Below are positions 16,184-23,659 of a stretch of DNA of 64,000 nucleotides, one piece after another. The notes under the pieces are model-generated. The model saw only the letters and a program-made list of their open reading frames with translations, made no database searches and had not been told where the DNA came from. The translations under genes were made by a program, and so were the position numbers. Source of the DNA: Leifsonia sp052114085 (GTDB lineage: Bacteria; Actinomycetota; Actinomycetes; Actinomycetales; Microbacteriaceae); the NCBI RefSeq assembly GCF_052114085.1, contig NZ_JBFREB010000001.1, positions 2,728,001 to 2,792,000 of the forward strand. The letters run 5' to 3'. Positions within the stretch are counted from its first letter, which is position 1; every line of letters begins with the position of its first letter.

Positions 16184-17251
16184 TCAGGCGCGGTCGTCCG
16201 GTACCCCGGCGGCGAGTTCCGAGAAGACCTCGGTGGCGTCGTCGAAGTGGGCCAGGCCCGCGGCCTGGCCCATCCACAGCGAGAGCAGGTCCGGCTCCCC
16301 CAGCTCAGCCGCCCGGCGACGGAACACGCCGGTGAGGATGTTCTGGAGCGGGAAGGATGCGCGCCCGCCCCGCGCCTCGATGGTGCGGACGGCGTGATTC
16401 GGAAGCCCGCGGGCTGCGCGTCCGCTCATCGTCCTGGTCAGGATGGTCTCGTGGGCGTCCGCGGTGCGGATGCGCGCGCGATGGACCTCCGGTGCCGCCG
16501 ACTGCCTCGTGGCCAGAAACGCCGATCCGACCTGGACGCCGTCGGCACCGAGCGCGAACGCGGCGGCGACGCCGCGGCGATCGGCGATGCCGCCGGCGGC
16601 GATCACGGGGATGCCGACCGCGTCGACGACCTGGGGGATGAGCGCGAGTCCCCCGACGAGACCGGCCTCGGGGTCCGCGAGGAACGACGGCCGGTGTCCG
16701 GCGCCCTCCACGCCTGCTGCGACGATCGCGTCCACCCCGCCGGCCTCGAGCGCGCGGGCCTCGGGTACCGTTGTCGCCGCGCCGATCACGCGGATCCCTC
16801 GACGGTGCGCCTCGTCCACGACCTCGGTGGGCGGCACGCCGAACACGAAGCTGAGAACGGCCGGTTCTGCGGCGAGCGCCGCCTCCAGCTGGAGGTCGAA
16901 CGCAGGCAGCGGAGCGACCGGCCACTCGGGAGGTGCGACTCCCGCTTCCGCGAAGAGATCGGCGAGGCCCGCGATCGCGCGGTCGTACTCGGCGCGGTCG
17001 AAGCCGGCGCCCGGCGCGCCCTCACCCAAGCCCTGGAACGGCAGCCAGAGGTTGAGGGCGAAGGGCCGCGCGGTGCGTTCGCGCAACTCGGCGGCGATGG
17101 CGGTGATCCGCTCGGGGGCGAGCCCGTAGAGGCCGAACGAGCCCAGACCCCCGGCCTCGCTCACGGTGGCGGTCAGGGCGACCGACGACATGCCGCCGAA
17201 CGGGCCGAGCACGATGGGCGTGTCGACGCCGAGGAGTGAGCGCAGGTCCAT
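16184..17251 (-). CDS. NAD(P)H-dependent flavin oxidoreductase, nitronate monooxygenase family
   Basis: A 355-aa FMN-binding TIM barrel of the 2-nitropropane dioxygenase family (YrpB/FabK relatives). Seen: PIVLGPFGGMSSVALTATVSEAGGLG at the N-terminus, LNLWLPFQ, GVDAIVAAGVEGAGHR (phosphate-binding loop region), PVIAAGGIADRRGVAAAFALGADGVQVGSAFL and NHAVRTIEARGG. The usual role is oxidation of nitronates or related toxic compounds. The gene begins 40 bp after arsR on the same strand with GGAGA before ATG 17251, so it is probably co-transcribed with arsR and controlled by it. Confidence 0.85.
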   Translation of the reverse strand: MDLRSLLGVDTPIVLGPFGGMSSVALTATVSEAGGLGSFGLYGLAPERITAIAAELRERTARPFALNLWLPFQGLGEGAPGAGFDRAEYDRAIAGLADLFAEAGVAPPEWPVAPLPAFDLQLEAALAAEPAVLSFVFGVPPTEVVDEAHRRGIRVIGAATTVPEARALEAGGVDAIVAAGVEGAGHRPSFLADPEAGLVGGLALIPQVVDAVGIPVIAAGGIADRRGVAAAFALGADGVQVGSAFLATRQSAAPEVHRARIRTADAHETILTRTMSGRAARGLPNHAVRTIEARGGRASFPLQNILTGVFRRRAAELGEPDLLSLWMGQAAGLAHFDDATEVFSELAAGVPDDRA

Positions 17252-17291
17252 CCGGGAATCTCCTTGATCGCGTTTTCTGCCGTCGAGCGTC

Positions 17292-17642
17292 CTAGACGGA
17301 GCCGAGGAACGAGGAGACGATGTCGAGGGATCCGGGGATGAGGCGGTAGTACGCCCAGGTTCCGCGCTTGCTCCGGCTGAGGAAACCGGCGTCGACCAGG
17401 ATCTTGAGGTGGTGCGAGACGGTCGGTTGCGAGAGCCCGAGCGGCTCGGTCAGGTCGCACACGCATGCCTCGCCGTCTTCGTGCGCCGCGACCATGGAGA
17501 CGAGTCGCAGGCGTGCGGGGTCGGAGAGAGCCTTCATGGCGCGCGCGACCGAGACCGCGTTCTCCTCGCTGATCACTTCTTTGGTGATCGGGGCGCAGCA
17601 CGCCTGCAGATCTCGCAGCGGGAGAAGCTCGGTCATCGCCAT
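17292..17642 (-). CDS. arsR: ArsR-family metalloregulator
   Basis: A 116-aa winged-HTH repressor. An N-terminal Cys pair (LQACCAPI) and ACVCDLTEPLGLSQPTVSHHLKIL give the CVC-type arsenic site in the recognition helix region; the wing is SKRGTWAYYRL. Starts ATG 17642 and ATG 17636 are both possible. The divergent region has two perfect 9-bp-arm palindromes. It controls a minus-strand flavin oxidoreductase and plus-strand genes for a Cys-rich peptide and arsC. Confidence 0.9.
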   Translation of the reverse strand: MAMTELLPLRDLQACCAPITKEVISEENAVSVARAMKALSDPARLRLVSMVAAHEDGEACVCDLTEPLGLSQPTVSHHLKILVDAGFLSRSKRGTWAYYRLIPGSLDIVSSFLGSV

Positions 17643-17659
17643 GAGTCGATTCTGGGCTA

Positions 17660-17718
17660 TACATTGACAAACGTCAATGTATTCGTTCACCCTGGGTTCA
17701 TCGACAACCGTCGATGAA
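17660..17718. promoter_or_regulatory. Two ArsR operators in the arsR/arsC divergent region
   Basis: Site 1 (17660-17681) has arms TACATTGAC and GTCAATGTA around AAAC. Site 2 (17697-17718) has arms TTCATCGAC and GTCGATGAA around AACC. Both are perfect 9-bp inverted repeats with four-base spacers, 37 bp apart. Site 1 sits just upstream of arsR; site 2 sits 16 bp before the Cys-rich peptide start. Each divergent transcript appears to have its own operator. Confidence 0.85.
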
Positions 17719-17733
17719 GAAGGGAGAATGATC

Positions 17734-17802
17734 ATGGGATGCTGCGACACCGACGAGTGCCAGACTCTGCCCGACGGCTCCTGCGTGCCGGGCTGCTGCT
17801 GA
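17734..17802 (+). CDS. 22-residue six-cysteine peptide in the ars locus
   Basis: The reading frame MGCCDTDECQTLPDGSCVPG then CC ends at TGA 17800-17802. Six of 22 residues are Cys, as CC near each end plus two single Cys. AGGGAG lies seven bases before ATG 17734; ATG 17728 is in frame but too close to that site. It lies between ArsR operator 2 and arsC. I do not recognise a family. A thiol peptide that binds trivalent arsenic or another soft metal is plausible; it could instead be a translated leader for arsC. Confidence 0.6.
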   Translation: MGCCDTDECQTLPDGSCVPGCC

Positions 17803-17808
17803 CGCCCC

Positions 17809-17838
17809 GGGCCGCCGCTCCCGAGGGAGCGACGGCCC
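17809..17838 (+). terminator. GC-rich hairpin between the Cys-rich peptide and arsC
   Basis: Arms 17809-17822 and 17825-17838 (14 bases, one mismatch) form a strong stem with a tiny loop, followed by a C/T run. It begins seven bases after the peptide stop. It may partly terminate or process the transcript, giving more peptide than arsC message. Confidence 0.55.
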
Positions 17839-17871
17839 CTCCCCCTTCCGCCATTTCGAATACGGAGAACC

Positions 17872-18285
17872 ATGACCGACACTGCACCGACCGTCCTCTT
17901 CGTCTGCGTCCACAATGCCGGCCGCTCGCAAATGGCCGCGGGGTACATGCGCGAGCTTTCCGGGGGCCGGGTGGAGGTGCTGTCCGCGGGCTCCGAACCG
18001 AAGGACCAGATCAACCCGATCGCCGTGCAGGTCATGGCCGAGGAGGGCATCGACATCGCCGGCAGCACTCCGAAGATCCTCACGACCGAAGCGGTCAAGG
18101 AGTCGGATGTGGTGATCACCATGGGCTGCGGCGACACCTGCCCGATCTTCCCGGGCAAGCGCTACGAGGACTGGGACCTCACCGACCCCGCCGGTCGGCC
18201 GATCGACGAGGTCCGCCCCATCCGTGACGAGATCAAGCAGCGCATCCAGAATCTGCTCGCGGAGTTGCTGCCGACGGACGCTTGA
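17872..18285 (+). CDS. arsC: Arsenate reductase, low-molecular-weight phosphatase fold
   Basis: A 137-aa cytoplasmic enzyme reducing arsenate to arsenite. The catalytic loop CVHNAGRSQMAAGYM has the CX5R motif (Cys about 13), with LSAGSEPKDQINPIAVQVM and the later cysteines in MGCGDTCPIFPGKRYEDWDL. Actinobacterial relatives use mycothiol or thioredoxin. It starts at ATG 17872 with ACGGAG six bases upstream. No ArsB or Acr3 exporter is in the window. Confidence 0.9.
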   Translation: MTDTAPTVLFVCVHNAGRSQMAAGYMRELSGGRVEVLSAGSEPKDQINPIAVQVMAEEGIDIAGSTPKILTTEAVKESDVVITMGCGDTCPIFPGKRYEDWDLTDPAGRPIDEVRPIRDEIKQRIQNLLAELLPTDA

Positions 18286-18320
18286 GCCCTCCCACGGCTT
18301 CTTTGTGCAATAATGGTTTG

Positions 18321-18338
18321 TGTACTAATTAATTGCAC
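18321..18338. promoter_or_regulatory. AT-rich imperfect palindrome, likely OhrR/MarR operator
   Basis: TGTACTAATTAATTGCAC is an imperfect palindrome centred on TAATTA, in a short AT-rich island upstream of a small protein gene and an OhrR-type regulator. OhrR boxes known elsewhere are of the TACAATT-AATTGTA kind, which this resembles. It lies 19 bp before ATG 18358. Confidence 0.5.
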
Positions 18339-18357
18339 GAGGGATGGGACACCCACG

Positions 18358-18567
18358 ATGGCCGGCCGCTTCTGGCGCTTCTACGAACGCGCCAACGATG
18401 TCGTTCGCACGTTCACCGGACCGGCGCAGCTCGGCGCCGGGCACCCCGAAGAGCCGGATGTGCGCCGCACCGACGCCGCCTGCCCGCTCTGCGGAAAACC
18501 GCTCGACCAGCACCGCTTCGAACGGTTCGAGGATTCGCGAACCTCCACGCGCATCCACTGCCCGTGA
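18358..18567 (+). CDS. Small zinc-ribbon-like protein upstream of OhrR-type regulator
   Basis: A 69-aa protein. A basic N-terminus (AGRFWRFYERANDVVRTF) is followed by ACPLCGKPLDQHRFER and a late Cys-Pro end (RIHCP). CxxC plus His and Cys suggests one zinc site. Its TGA overlaps the GTG start of the next gene, so the two are co-translated. I do not recognise a named family. Confidence 0.6.
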   Translation: MAGRFWRFYERANDVVRTFTGPAQLGAGHPEEPDVRRTDAACPLCGKPLDQHRFERFEDSRTSTRIHCP

Positions 18568-19004
18568 CCACCACGACCAACCCGCTCGCGCTCGAGAGCC
18601 AGGTCTGCTTCGCGCTGTCCGTGGCGGCCCGCTCGGTCATCGCGGCGTACCGGCCTGTGCTCGAACCGGTCGGGCTGACGCACCCGCAGTACCTGGTGAT
18701 GCTCGCCCTCTGGGAGAACGAACCGCTATCGGTCCGCCAGCTCGCCGACCTGCTCGCGCTCGATTCCGCCACCGTCTCGCCGCTGCTCAAGCGGCTGGAG
18801 GCGCTGGGCTACATCGCTCGGGCACGCTCCTCGCACGACGAGCGAGTCGTCGAGATCCGGCTCACCGACTCCGGTCGAGAGCTGCGAGCGTACGCCGAGA
18901 CCATCCCCGCGACGATGATGCACCGGCTCGGGATGGGGCCGGAGCAGTTGCGCGACCTGCATCGCGCGATGAGCTCGCTGATCGCGGCGACGCGAGACCC
19001 GTAG
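18564..19004 (+). CDS. MarR-family peroxide sensor, OhrR type
   Basis: A 146-aa winged-HTH regulator. The N-terminus has QVCFALSVAARSVIAAYRPVLEPVGLTHPQYLVML, close to the OhrR pattern QLCFALYS; the Cys there (about residue 14) is the redox sensor in OhrR. The HTH reads LADLLALDSATVSPLLKRLE and the wing DERVVEIRLT. GTG 18564 overlaps the upstream gene by four bases. No ohr gene is adjacent, so its target may be the small upstream gene or a distant ohr. Confidence 0.8.
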   Translation: MTTTTNPLALESQVCFALSVAARSVIAAYRPVLEPVGLTHPQYLVMLALWENEPLSVRQLADLLALDSATVSPLLKRLEALGYIARARSSHDERVVEIRLTDSGRELRAYAETIPATMMHRLGMGPEQLRDLHRAMSSLIAATRDP

Positions 19005-19047
19005 CCCGGTCTTCCCGCGCACCCGCGCCGAGGCGCATCCTGGGCCC

Positions 19048-19740
19048 ATGACCGAAGCGGATGCACCCGAGACCGAGCCTGCCGAACCGACTGAGCCAAC
19101 CGGGCCGACCGGCGGACCGGCCGGACACCGGAACCGGCGCGCACTCACAGCCGCCGTGTCCGCCGCGGCGGTGGCGATCACCATCGTCGGGCTCGCGACC
19201 CGGGGTCGCCGCACCACGGCCTCGCGGTCGACCCCCCTCGGCGCCATCACCCGCGGTGCGGCAGCGGGCGTCGTCGGCACCCTCGCCTTCGACACCTGGC
19301 TCTACCTGCAATACCGCCGGAAACACGGCAACGAACCCTTTCCGGACTGGGAGTTCTCGGCCGACGTGACCGGCTGGGAGTCGGCCCCGGCGCCCGCGCA
19401 GGTCGGGCGGCGCATCATCGACGGACTCTTCCAGACCGAGCTCCCGGATTCGCGCGCTGCCACCCTCAACAACATCGCGCACTGGGCCTACGCCCTCTCG
19501 GGAGCGACGGCGTACGGGGTCGTCGCAGGCTCGCTGCGGCGACCCCGGACCGCCTACGGGCTCATTCTCGCGGTCGGGATGTGGCTCTCCGGGTACGTCA
19601 TCCTGCCGCCGCTGCATCTCTACAAGAAGATCACCGAGTACGACGCGAAGACCCTCGGGAAGGACCTCGCCGCCCACCTCGTCTTCGGCACGACCACGGC
19701 CGCAGTATTCTCCCTGCTGCAGCCCCACCGACGCCCCTGA
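19048..19740 (+). CDS. Predicted membrane protein, unknown function
   Basis: A 230-aa protein with an acidic Pro/Thr/Glu N-terminus (about 1-28), a first hydrophobic helix (TAAVSAAAVAITIVGLAT), and further segments at AAAGVVGTLAFDTWLYL, AYALSGATAYGVVAG, LILAVGMWLSGYVILPPL and AHLVFGTTTAAVFSLL. The motif FDTWLYLQYRRKHG followed by a soluble loop recalls DUF1440/YagU-like membrane proteins, but I am not sure of that family. ATG 19048 has no clear ribosome site. Confidence 0.65.
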   Translation: MTEADAPETEPAEPTEPTGPTGGPAGHRNRRALTAAVSAAAVAITIVGLATRGRRTTASRSTPLGAITRGAAAGVVGTLAFDTWLYLQYRRKHGNEPFPDWEFSADVTGWESAPAPAQVGRRIIDGLFQTELPDSRAATLNNIAHWAYALSGATAYGVVAGSLRRPRTAYGLILAVGMWLSGYVILPPLHLYKKITEYDAKTLGKDLAAHLVFGTTTAAVFSLLQPHRRP

Positions 19741-19913
19741 TTCCGACCGGAGCTTCGCCAAAGTGGACAGCGGGCGAACGGCCTGAGACATTCAGCCGAT
19801 CCACCGACACGACCCTGGTGCCGCACCAGCGCCGGAAGCTACGGTGAAGAGGCACCGAGTGCCTTGCAACACCGTCTCCCACAGCACCCGTATCGTCACC
19901 CGGGAGGGAAATC

Positions 19914-20738
19914 ATGGGCACTGTCACCACGTCGGACGGCACCGAGATCTACTACAAGGATTGGGGAACCGGTCAACCCATCGTCTTCAGTCACGGCTGG
20001 CCGCTCTCCGCGGATGACTGGGACAACCAACTGCTGTTCTTCCTGCAGCAGGGCTACCGTGTGATCGCGCACGACCGCCGCGGGCACGGCCGCTCCACCC
20101 AGACCGGCGACGGCCACGACATGGACCACTACGCCGCCGACCTGCGCGCGGTGGTCGAAAAGCTCGACCTGCACGACGCCATCCACGTCGGGCACTCCAC
20201 CGGTGGCGGCGAAGTCGCGCACTACATCGGCACGTACGGCGAAGACCGGGTGGCTCGCGCCGTCCTCATCAGCGCCGTCCCGCCGCTCATGGTGCAGACC
20301 GAGAACAACCCGGGCGGCCTGCCGAAGAGCGTCTTCGACGACCTTCAGGCGCAGCTGGCGAAGAACCGCTCGGAGTTCTACCGGGCACTTCCGTCCGGGC
20401 CGTTCTACGGGTTCAACCGGCCCGGCGTGGAGTCGTCGGAGGCCATCATCGAGAACTGGTGGCGCCAGGGCATGATGGGCGGCGCGAAGGCGCACTACGA
20501 CGGAATCGTCGCCTTCTCGCAGACCGACTTCACCGAGGACCTGAAGAAGATCACGGTCCCGGTGCTGGTCATGCACAGCGAGGACGACCAGATCGTCCCC
20601 TACGCCGACGCCGGCCCGCTCTCGGCCAAGCTCGTGCAGAACGGGACGCTCAAGACGTACAAGGACTTCCCGCACGGCATGCCGACCACCCAGGCCGACA
20701 CGATCAACGCCGACCTGCTGGAGTGGCTGAAGTCCTAG
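19914..20738 (+). CDS. Alpha/beta hydrolase, cofactor-free chloroperoxidase/perhydrolase family
   Basis: A 274-aa enzyme. FSHGWPLSADDW (oxyanion hole), HDRRGHGRSTQ, nucleophile HVGHSTGGGEVAHY (Ser about 98), acid in HSEDDQIVPYADA and His in YKDFPHGM place it in the non-haem chloroperoxidase group, which acts as esterase or perhydrolase. Length is typical. CCGGGAGGG lies before ATG 19914. It is a single-gene unit ending in a hairpin terminator. Confidence 0.88.
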   Translation: MGTVTTSDGTEIYYKDWGTGQPIVFSHGWPLSADDWDNQLLFFLQQGYRVIAHDRRGHGRSTQTGDGHDMDHYAADLRAVVEKLDLHDAIHVGHSTGGGEVAHYIGTYGEDRVARAVLISAVPPLMVQTENNPGGLPKSVFDDLQAQLAKNRSEFYRALPSGPFYGFNRPGVESSEAIIENWWRQGMMGGAKAHYDGIVAFSQTDFTEDLKKITVPVLVMHSEDDQIVPYADAGPLSAKLVQNGTLKTYKDFPHGMPTTQADTINADLLEWLKS

Positions 20739-20758
20739 CCGCGAGCAGGCGTCAGTGA

Positions 20759-20798
20759 CGAACGCCCCGGAATCCGCGTGGCGGATCCGGGGCGTTCG
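20759..20798. terminator. Hairpin terminator between convergent genes
   Basis: Arms 20759-20777 and 20781-20798 pair over 18 bases with one bulged T and a three-base loop. It begins 20 bases after the hydrolase stop and 13 bases before the convergent membrane-protein stop, so it likely serves both strands. There is no U-tract. Confidence 0.7.
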
Positions 20799-20811
20799 CC
20801 CGAACTACCGC

Positions 20812-21294
20812 TCAGGGGTGGGTGATGGTGAGCTCGGGTGAGCTGAACGGGAACGGGAAGAGGACGGTTCCGGTCCCGAGGAGGCTGTCGACCGGCACCA
20901 GCATCATCCAGAGCAGACCGATGGCGGCGGCCACCAGGGCGAAAATCACGGTGAGGGCGGCGGCGCGGTCGAGGACGCGCAGTGCCTCCGGTACCGTGGA
21001 TGCCCTGCGGGCGACCCTGCCGATCGCGACGAACACGATCAGGGCGAAGACGGCGTACATCACCCAACTCGGGCGGAGCACCAGGCTCGCGCACGTGACG
21101 TGGGCTTCTCCGTTCGGACCGAAGGTCCCGTCACCATCCGAACACGTGCCGACACTTCCTGTGCTGAGCGCCGTGTAGACGAGCGCGGCGACGCCGGCCG
21201 TGACCAGCAGCCGGCGCAGCCGCACCAGAATCGGTCCAGCGGGCAGCCGCGACAGCTCCCCCGCGTCGACCGTCGCTGTCCCCGTCATCGGCAT
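20812..21294 (-). CDS. Hypothetical membrane protein
   Basis: A 160-aa protein with three or four hydrophobic segments (LLVTAGVAALVYTAL, WVMYAVFALIVFVAIG, ALTVIFALVAAAIGLLWMMLV). Two Cys in the extracytoplasmic-looking loop (VGTCSDGDG, HVTCASL) may form a disulfide. ATG 21294 is chosen because GGGGGA lies five bases upstream; GTG 21297 and ATG 21288 are also in frame. No family recognised. Confidence 0.6.
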   Translation of the reverse strand: MPMTGTATVDAGELSRLPAGPILVRLRRLLVTAGVAALVYTALSTGSVGTCSDGDGTFGPNGEAHVTCASLVLRPSWVMYAVFALIVFVAIGRVARRASTVPEALRVLDRAAALTVIFALVAAAIGLLWMMLVPVDSLLGTGTVLFPFPFSSPELTITHP

Positions 21295-21421
21295 CACGTC
21301 CCCCTCGCGTCCCGGACGGAATGACCATACCGGACGGCATGCGTTCCCCGCTATCGCCCCGGTGGGCTGATTGCGGGTCGCCGGAGTCCGGGTCCGGGTC
21401 CGGGTCCGCTAGGGTCGGCTC

Positions 21422-21877
21422 ATGCTGCAGAATCGGGAGGTCGCGGGGGCGACCATGGGGTCGGGGCGCCGCGTATCGGCAGCGACCTTCGGGCCCTACG
21501 GGTACCTGAGCCTCGCCTGGCCGGTCGCGCTGGTCGCCGTGTTCTTCTCCGGAGTAGCGCTCGAGGTCGTCGATCCGCTGGGGCTGCACTGGTCGTGGTG
21601 CGCTCTTGTCTTCATAGTCGCGATCTCCGGCATCAGCCGATTGGCCGGCCGCCGCGGCGCCGACGTCGACGCGCGCTGGCGCTCCGGCCCGCGAACCCCC
21701 GCGTACTGGACGCAGCGCTGGGCTCCCTGGGCGGCCGTCGGTCTCATCCTGGTCGCGTTCCTGGGGTATATAGCGGGTCTTCAGGTGCTCGCGGCCGTCG
21801 CCGTCAGCGTTGCTGTCGTGGCGACGGCGGCGGTAGCGCCGGCCTACTTCGCGGCACCGCCCGAAGCGGCTGACTGA
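21422..21877 (+). CDS. Hypothetical membrane protein
   Basis: A 151-aa protein with four hydrophobic segments (SLAWPVALVAVFFSGVAL, WCALVFIVAISGIS, AVGLILVAFLGYIAG, AVAVSVAVVATAAVA). Its promoter region holds four tandem GTCCGG units (21386-21408). ATG 21422 has no clear ribosome site and ATG 21455 is an alternative. Its last 34 bases overlap the convergent dehydrogenase gene. No family recognised. Confidence 0.55.
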   Translation: MLQNREVAGATMGSGRRVSAATFGPYGYLSLAWPVALVAVFFSGVALEVVDPLGLHWSWCALVFIVAISGISRLAGRRGADVDARWRSGPRTPAYWTQRWAPWAAVGLILVAFLGYIAGLQVLAAVAVSVAVVATAAVAPAYFAAPPEAAD

Positions 21878-22845
21878 CGGTCCCACCCGGGCACGAGCAC
21901 GATCCGGCCGAAGACGTTCCCCCCGTCCAATTCCCGATGTGCTTGCGCCGCCTGGTCCAACGGGAGGACGTCGTGGACCACCGGCGTGAGGCGGCCCTCC
22001 GCCGCTTCCGCGAACTGGGCTGCGCGGACGCGGTTGCGGTCGGCCACCGGGATCGTCGCAAGGCTGAAGGTCGCGAAGTACCGCGACTCCTGGAACCCAC
22101 GGATCAGCGTCATCCCGAAGTCGGCCGGCGGGAACCCCGCGATCGCGCCGACGAGAACGAACCTGCCGTTGGCGGAAAGACGGTCGATGAACGTCGGCAC
22201 ATCGGCGCCGCCGACGATATCGACGATCACGTCGAAGGTGGTCGTCCCCTCTGCTCCGCCTGCGCCCGCCCGATCCAGGATGCGCGTCGCGCCGAGGCCC
22301 GCAAGCCGCCGACCACGTTCAGGCGAGGACGTCGTTACCGCGACCTCCCGCGCCCCGGCTTGCGCTGCGAGCTCGACGGCAGCGATGCCGATGCTGCCGG
22401 CAGCTCCGCGCACGAGGACCGTCTCACCGGCCGTGAATCGCACATGCTGGAGGGCGAAGTGCGCCACGGTGGCCGCACTGCCGTGAGTGACGGCGTCGAC
22501 GGCCTCAAGGCCCGCCGGGAGGGGCGTCAGGTCGTCGACGTGTGCGACCGCCCACTCCGCATAGCCGCCGCTGGTTCCCGTGAACGCCCACACCCGGCGT
22601 CCGATCCACGACGGATCGACCTCTGATCCGACCGCCGACACCACGCCGGCGACCTCGCTCCCCGGGACCATCCCTTCAGGGAACGATCGCCCCAGCGTGC
22701 CGCGGCGGATCACCGCATCCACTCCGCCGACGCCGATCGCTTCGACCCGCACCAGGACCTGTGTCGCGCTCGCTCTCGGGACAGGCGCATCGATCACGCG
22801 CAACCCACTCGGATCACCGAACTCCTGGATCGTGATCGCCTGCAT
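21844..22845 (-). CDS. Quinone-oxidoreductase-type medium-chain dehydrogenase/reductase
   Basis: A 333-aa NADPH-dependent MDR protein. GroES-like N-domain with QAITIQEFGDPSGLRVID; VPGSEVAGVVSAVG; nucleotide-binding AGETVLVRGAAGSIGIAAVELA. The structural and catalytic zinc ligands are absent, as in quinone oxidoreductases. It ends GRIVLVPGW. ATG 22845 has AAGGAG six bases upstream. It is divergent from a TetR gene with a shared palindrome, so the TetR protein probably represses it. Confidence 0.88.
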   Translation of the reverse strand: MQAITIQEFGDPSGLRVIDAPVPRASATQVLVRVEAIGVGGVDAVIRRGTLGRSFPEGMVPGSEVAGVVSAVGSEVDPSWIGRRVWAFTGTSGGYAEWAVAHVDDLTPLPAGLEAVDAVTHGSAATVAHFALQHVRFTAGETVLVRGAAGSIGIAAVELAAQAGAREVAVTTSSPERGRRLAGLGATRILDRAGAGGAEGTTTFDVIVDIVGGADVPTFIDRLSANGRFVLVGAIAGFPPADFGMTLIRGFQESRYFATFSLATIPVADRNRVRAAQFAEAAEGRLTPVVHDVLPLDQAAQAHRELDGGNVFGRIVLVPGWDRQSAASGGAAK

Positions 22846-22885
22846 GATCGTCTCCTTACATCCTGCTCGCGGTATCATCCGACGG

Positions 22886-22908
22886 TAACGGACGCCCCCG
22901 TCCGGTTA
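22886..22908. promoter_or_regulatory. Imperfect palindrome, likely operator of the adjacent TetR regulator
   Basis: TAACGGACG (22886-22894) and CGTCCGGTTA (22899-22908) form an inverted repeat with one extra G, lying between the divergent dehydrogenase and TetR genes. A TATCAT (22873-22878) a few bases away could be the plus-strand -10. Confidence 0.5.
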
Positions 22909-22935
22909 GTGCAAGTGAGAGAACGGGATAAGAAA

Positions 22936-23499
22936 GTGCCTCAGCTCCGCGCCGACGCCCGCGACAACCGGGACCGCATTCTGGCTTCTGCCCGCGTCCT
23001 TTTCTCCGAGCGCGGCCTCGACGTCGGCATGCGAGAAGTCGCCCGCCGAGCGGAGATCGGTCCTGCCACGCTGTATCGCCGCTTCCCCACCAAGCAGGAG
23101 CTGGTGGAGGAGGCCTTCGCGCTCGAGCTCCGCGCATGCCGGCAGATCGTGATCGACGGTGCAGGCGACCCCGACCCGTGGCGCGGGTTCGCTTCCGTCA
23201 TCCGCCGCCTCACCGCGCTGAACGTCCGAAACAGGGGGTTCGTGGATGCCTTCACGTCCGCAGGCGCGGCGGACGGGACGATCGCCGCTCACCGCCGGGA
23301 ACTGCTCGGGATGCTCGCGGAGCTCGCGCGCCGCGCCCAGTCCGCCGGCGACCTCCGTGCCGACTTCCGCATCGAAGACCTGACCCTCGTCCTTCTGGCG
23401 GGGCGAGGTCTGTCCGCCGCTGCGCCCGAGCGTCGGGCAGACGCCGCCGAGCGTTTCGCCGAGTTGGCGATCGCTGCCTTCCGCGCGGAGTCCCGATAG
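22936..23499 (+). CDS. TetR-family transcriptional regulator
   Basis: A 187-aa regulator. The HTH segment includes MREVARRAEIGPATLYRRFPTKQELVEEAF, typical of TetR proteins with the LRADARDNRDRIL lead. The C-terminal domain (about 80-187) is of the TetR_C class with ERFAELAIAAFR. I chose GTG 22936 because this lead is standard; GTG 22909 and 22915 are in frame and longer. It is divergent from the quinone oxidoreductase gene, its likely target. Confidence 0.82.
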   Translation: MPQLRADARDNRDRILASARVLFSERGLDVGMREVARRAEIGPATLYRRFPTKQELVEEAFALELRACRQIVIDGAGDPDPWRGFASVIRRLTALNVRNRGFVDAFTSAGAADGTIAAHRRELLGMLAELARRAQSAGDLRADFRIEDLTLVLLAGRGLSAAAPERRADAAERFAELAIAAFRAESR

Positions 23500-23573
23500 C
23501 CCGCACGCATTCCGACGCTAGTGCGTGGAATCCTCCGTGTGGTTCCCTTGCACCAACGGCCGAAAGGACATCC

Positions 23574-23654
23574 ATGGAACGTGTGGGGCGGAAAGCGGAG
23601 AAGCGTGTCCGCTCGTCGCGGACCGGTGCGCACCGCACGCGCCCGGGCGCCTGA
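23574..23654 (+). CDS. Possible 26-residue basic leader peptide
   Basis: MERVGRKAEKRVRSSRTGAH continues six more residues to TGA at 23652-23654. GAAAGGA lies five bases before ATG 23574, better than any site for the next gene, whose ATG is five bases after this stop. This suggests translational coupling. Nine of 26 residues are Arg/Lys. It may be a regulatory leader or chance. Confidence 0.35.
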   Translation: MERVGRKAEKRVRSSRTGAHRTRPGA

Positions 23655-23659
23655 ACCTC

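Noticed and set aside
21386..21408. Four tandem GTCCGG units
   Set aside because: A short GC-rich microsatellite before a small membrane gene; too short and simple to call a CRISPR or a functional repeat.
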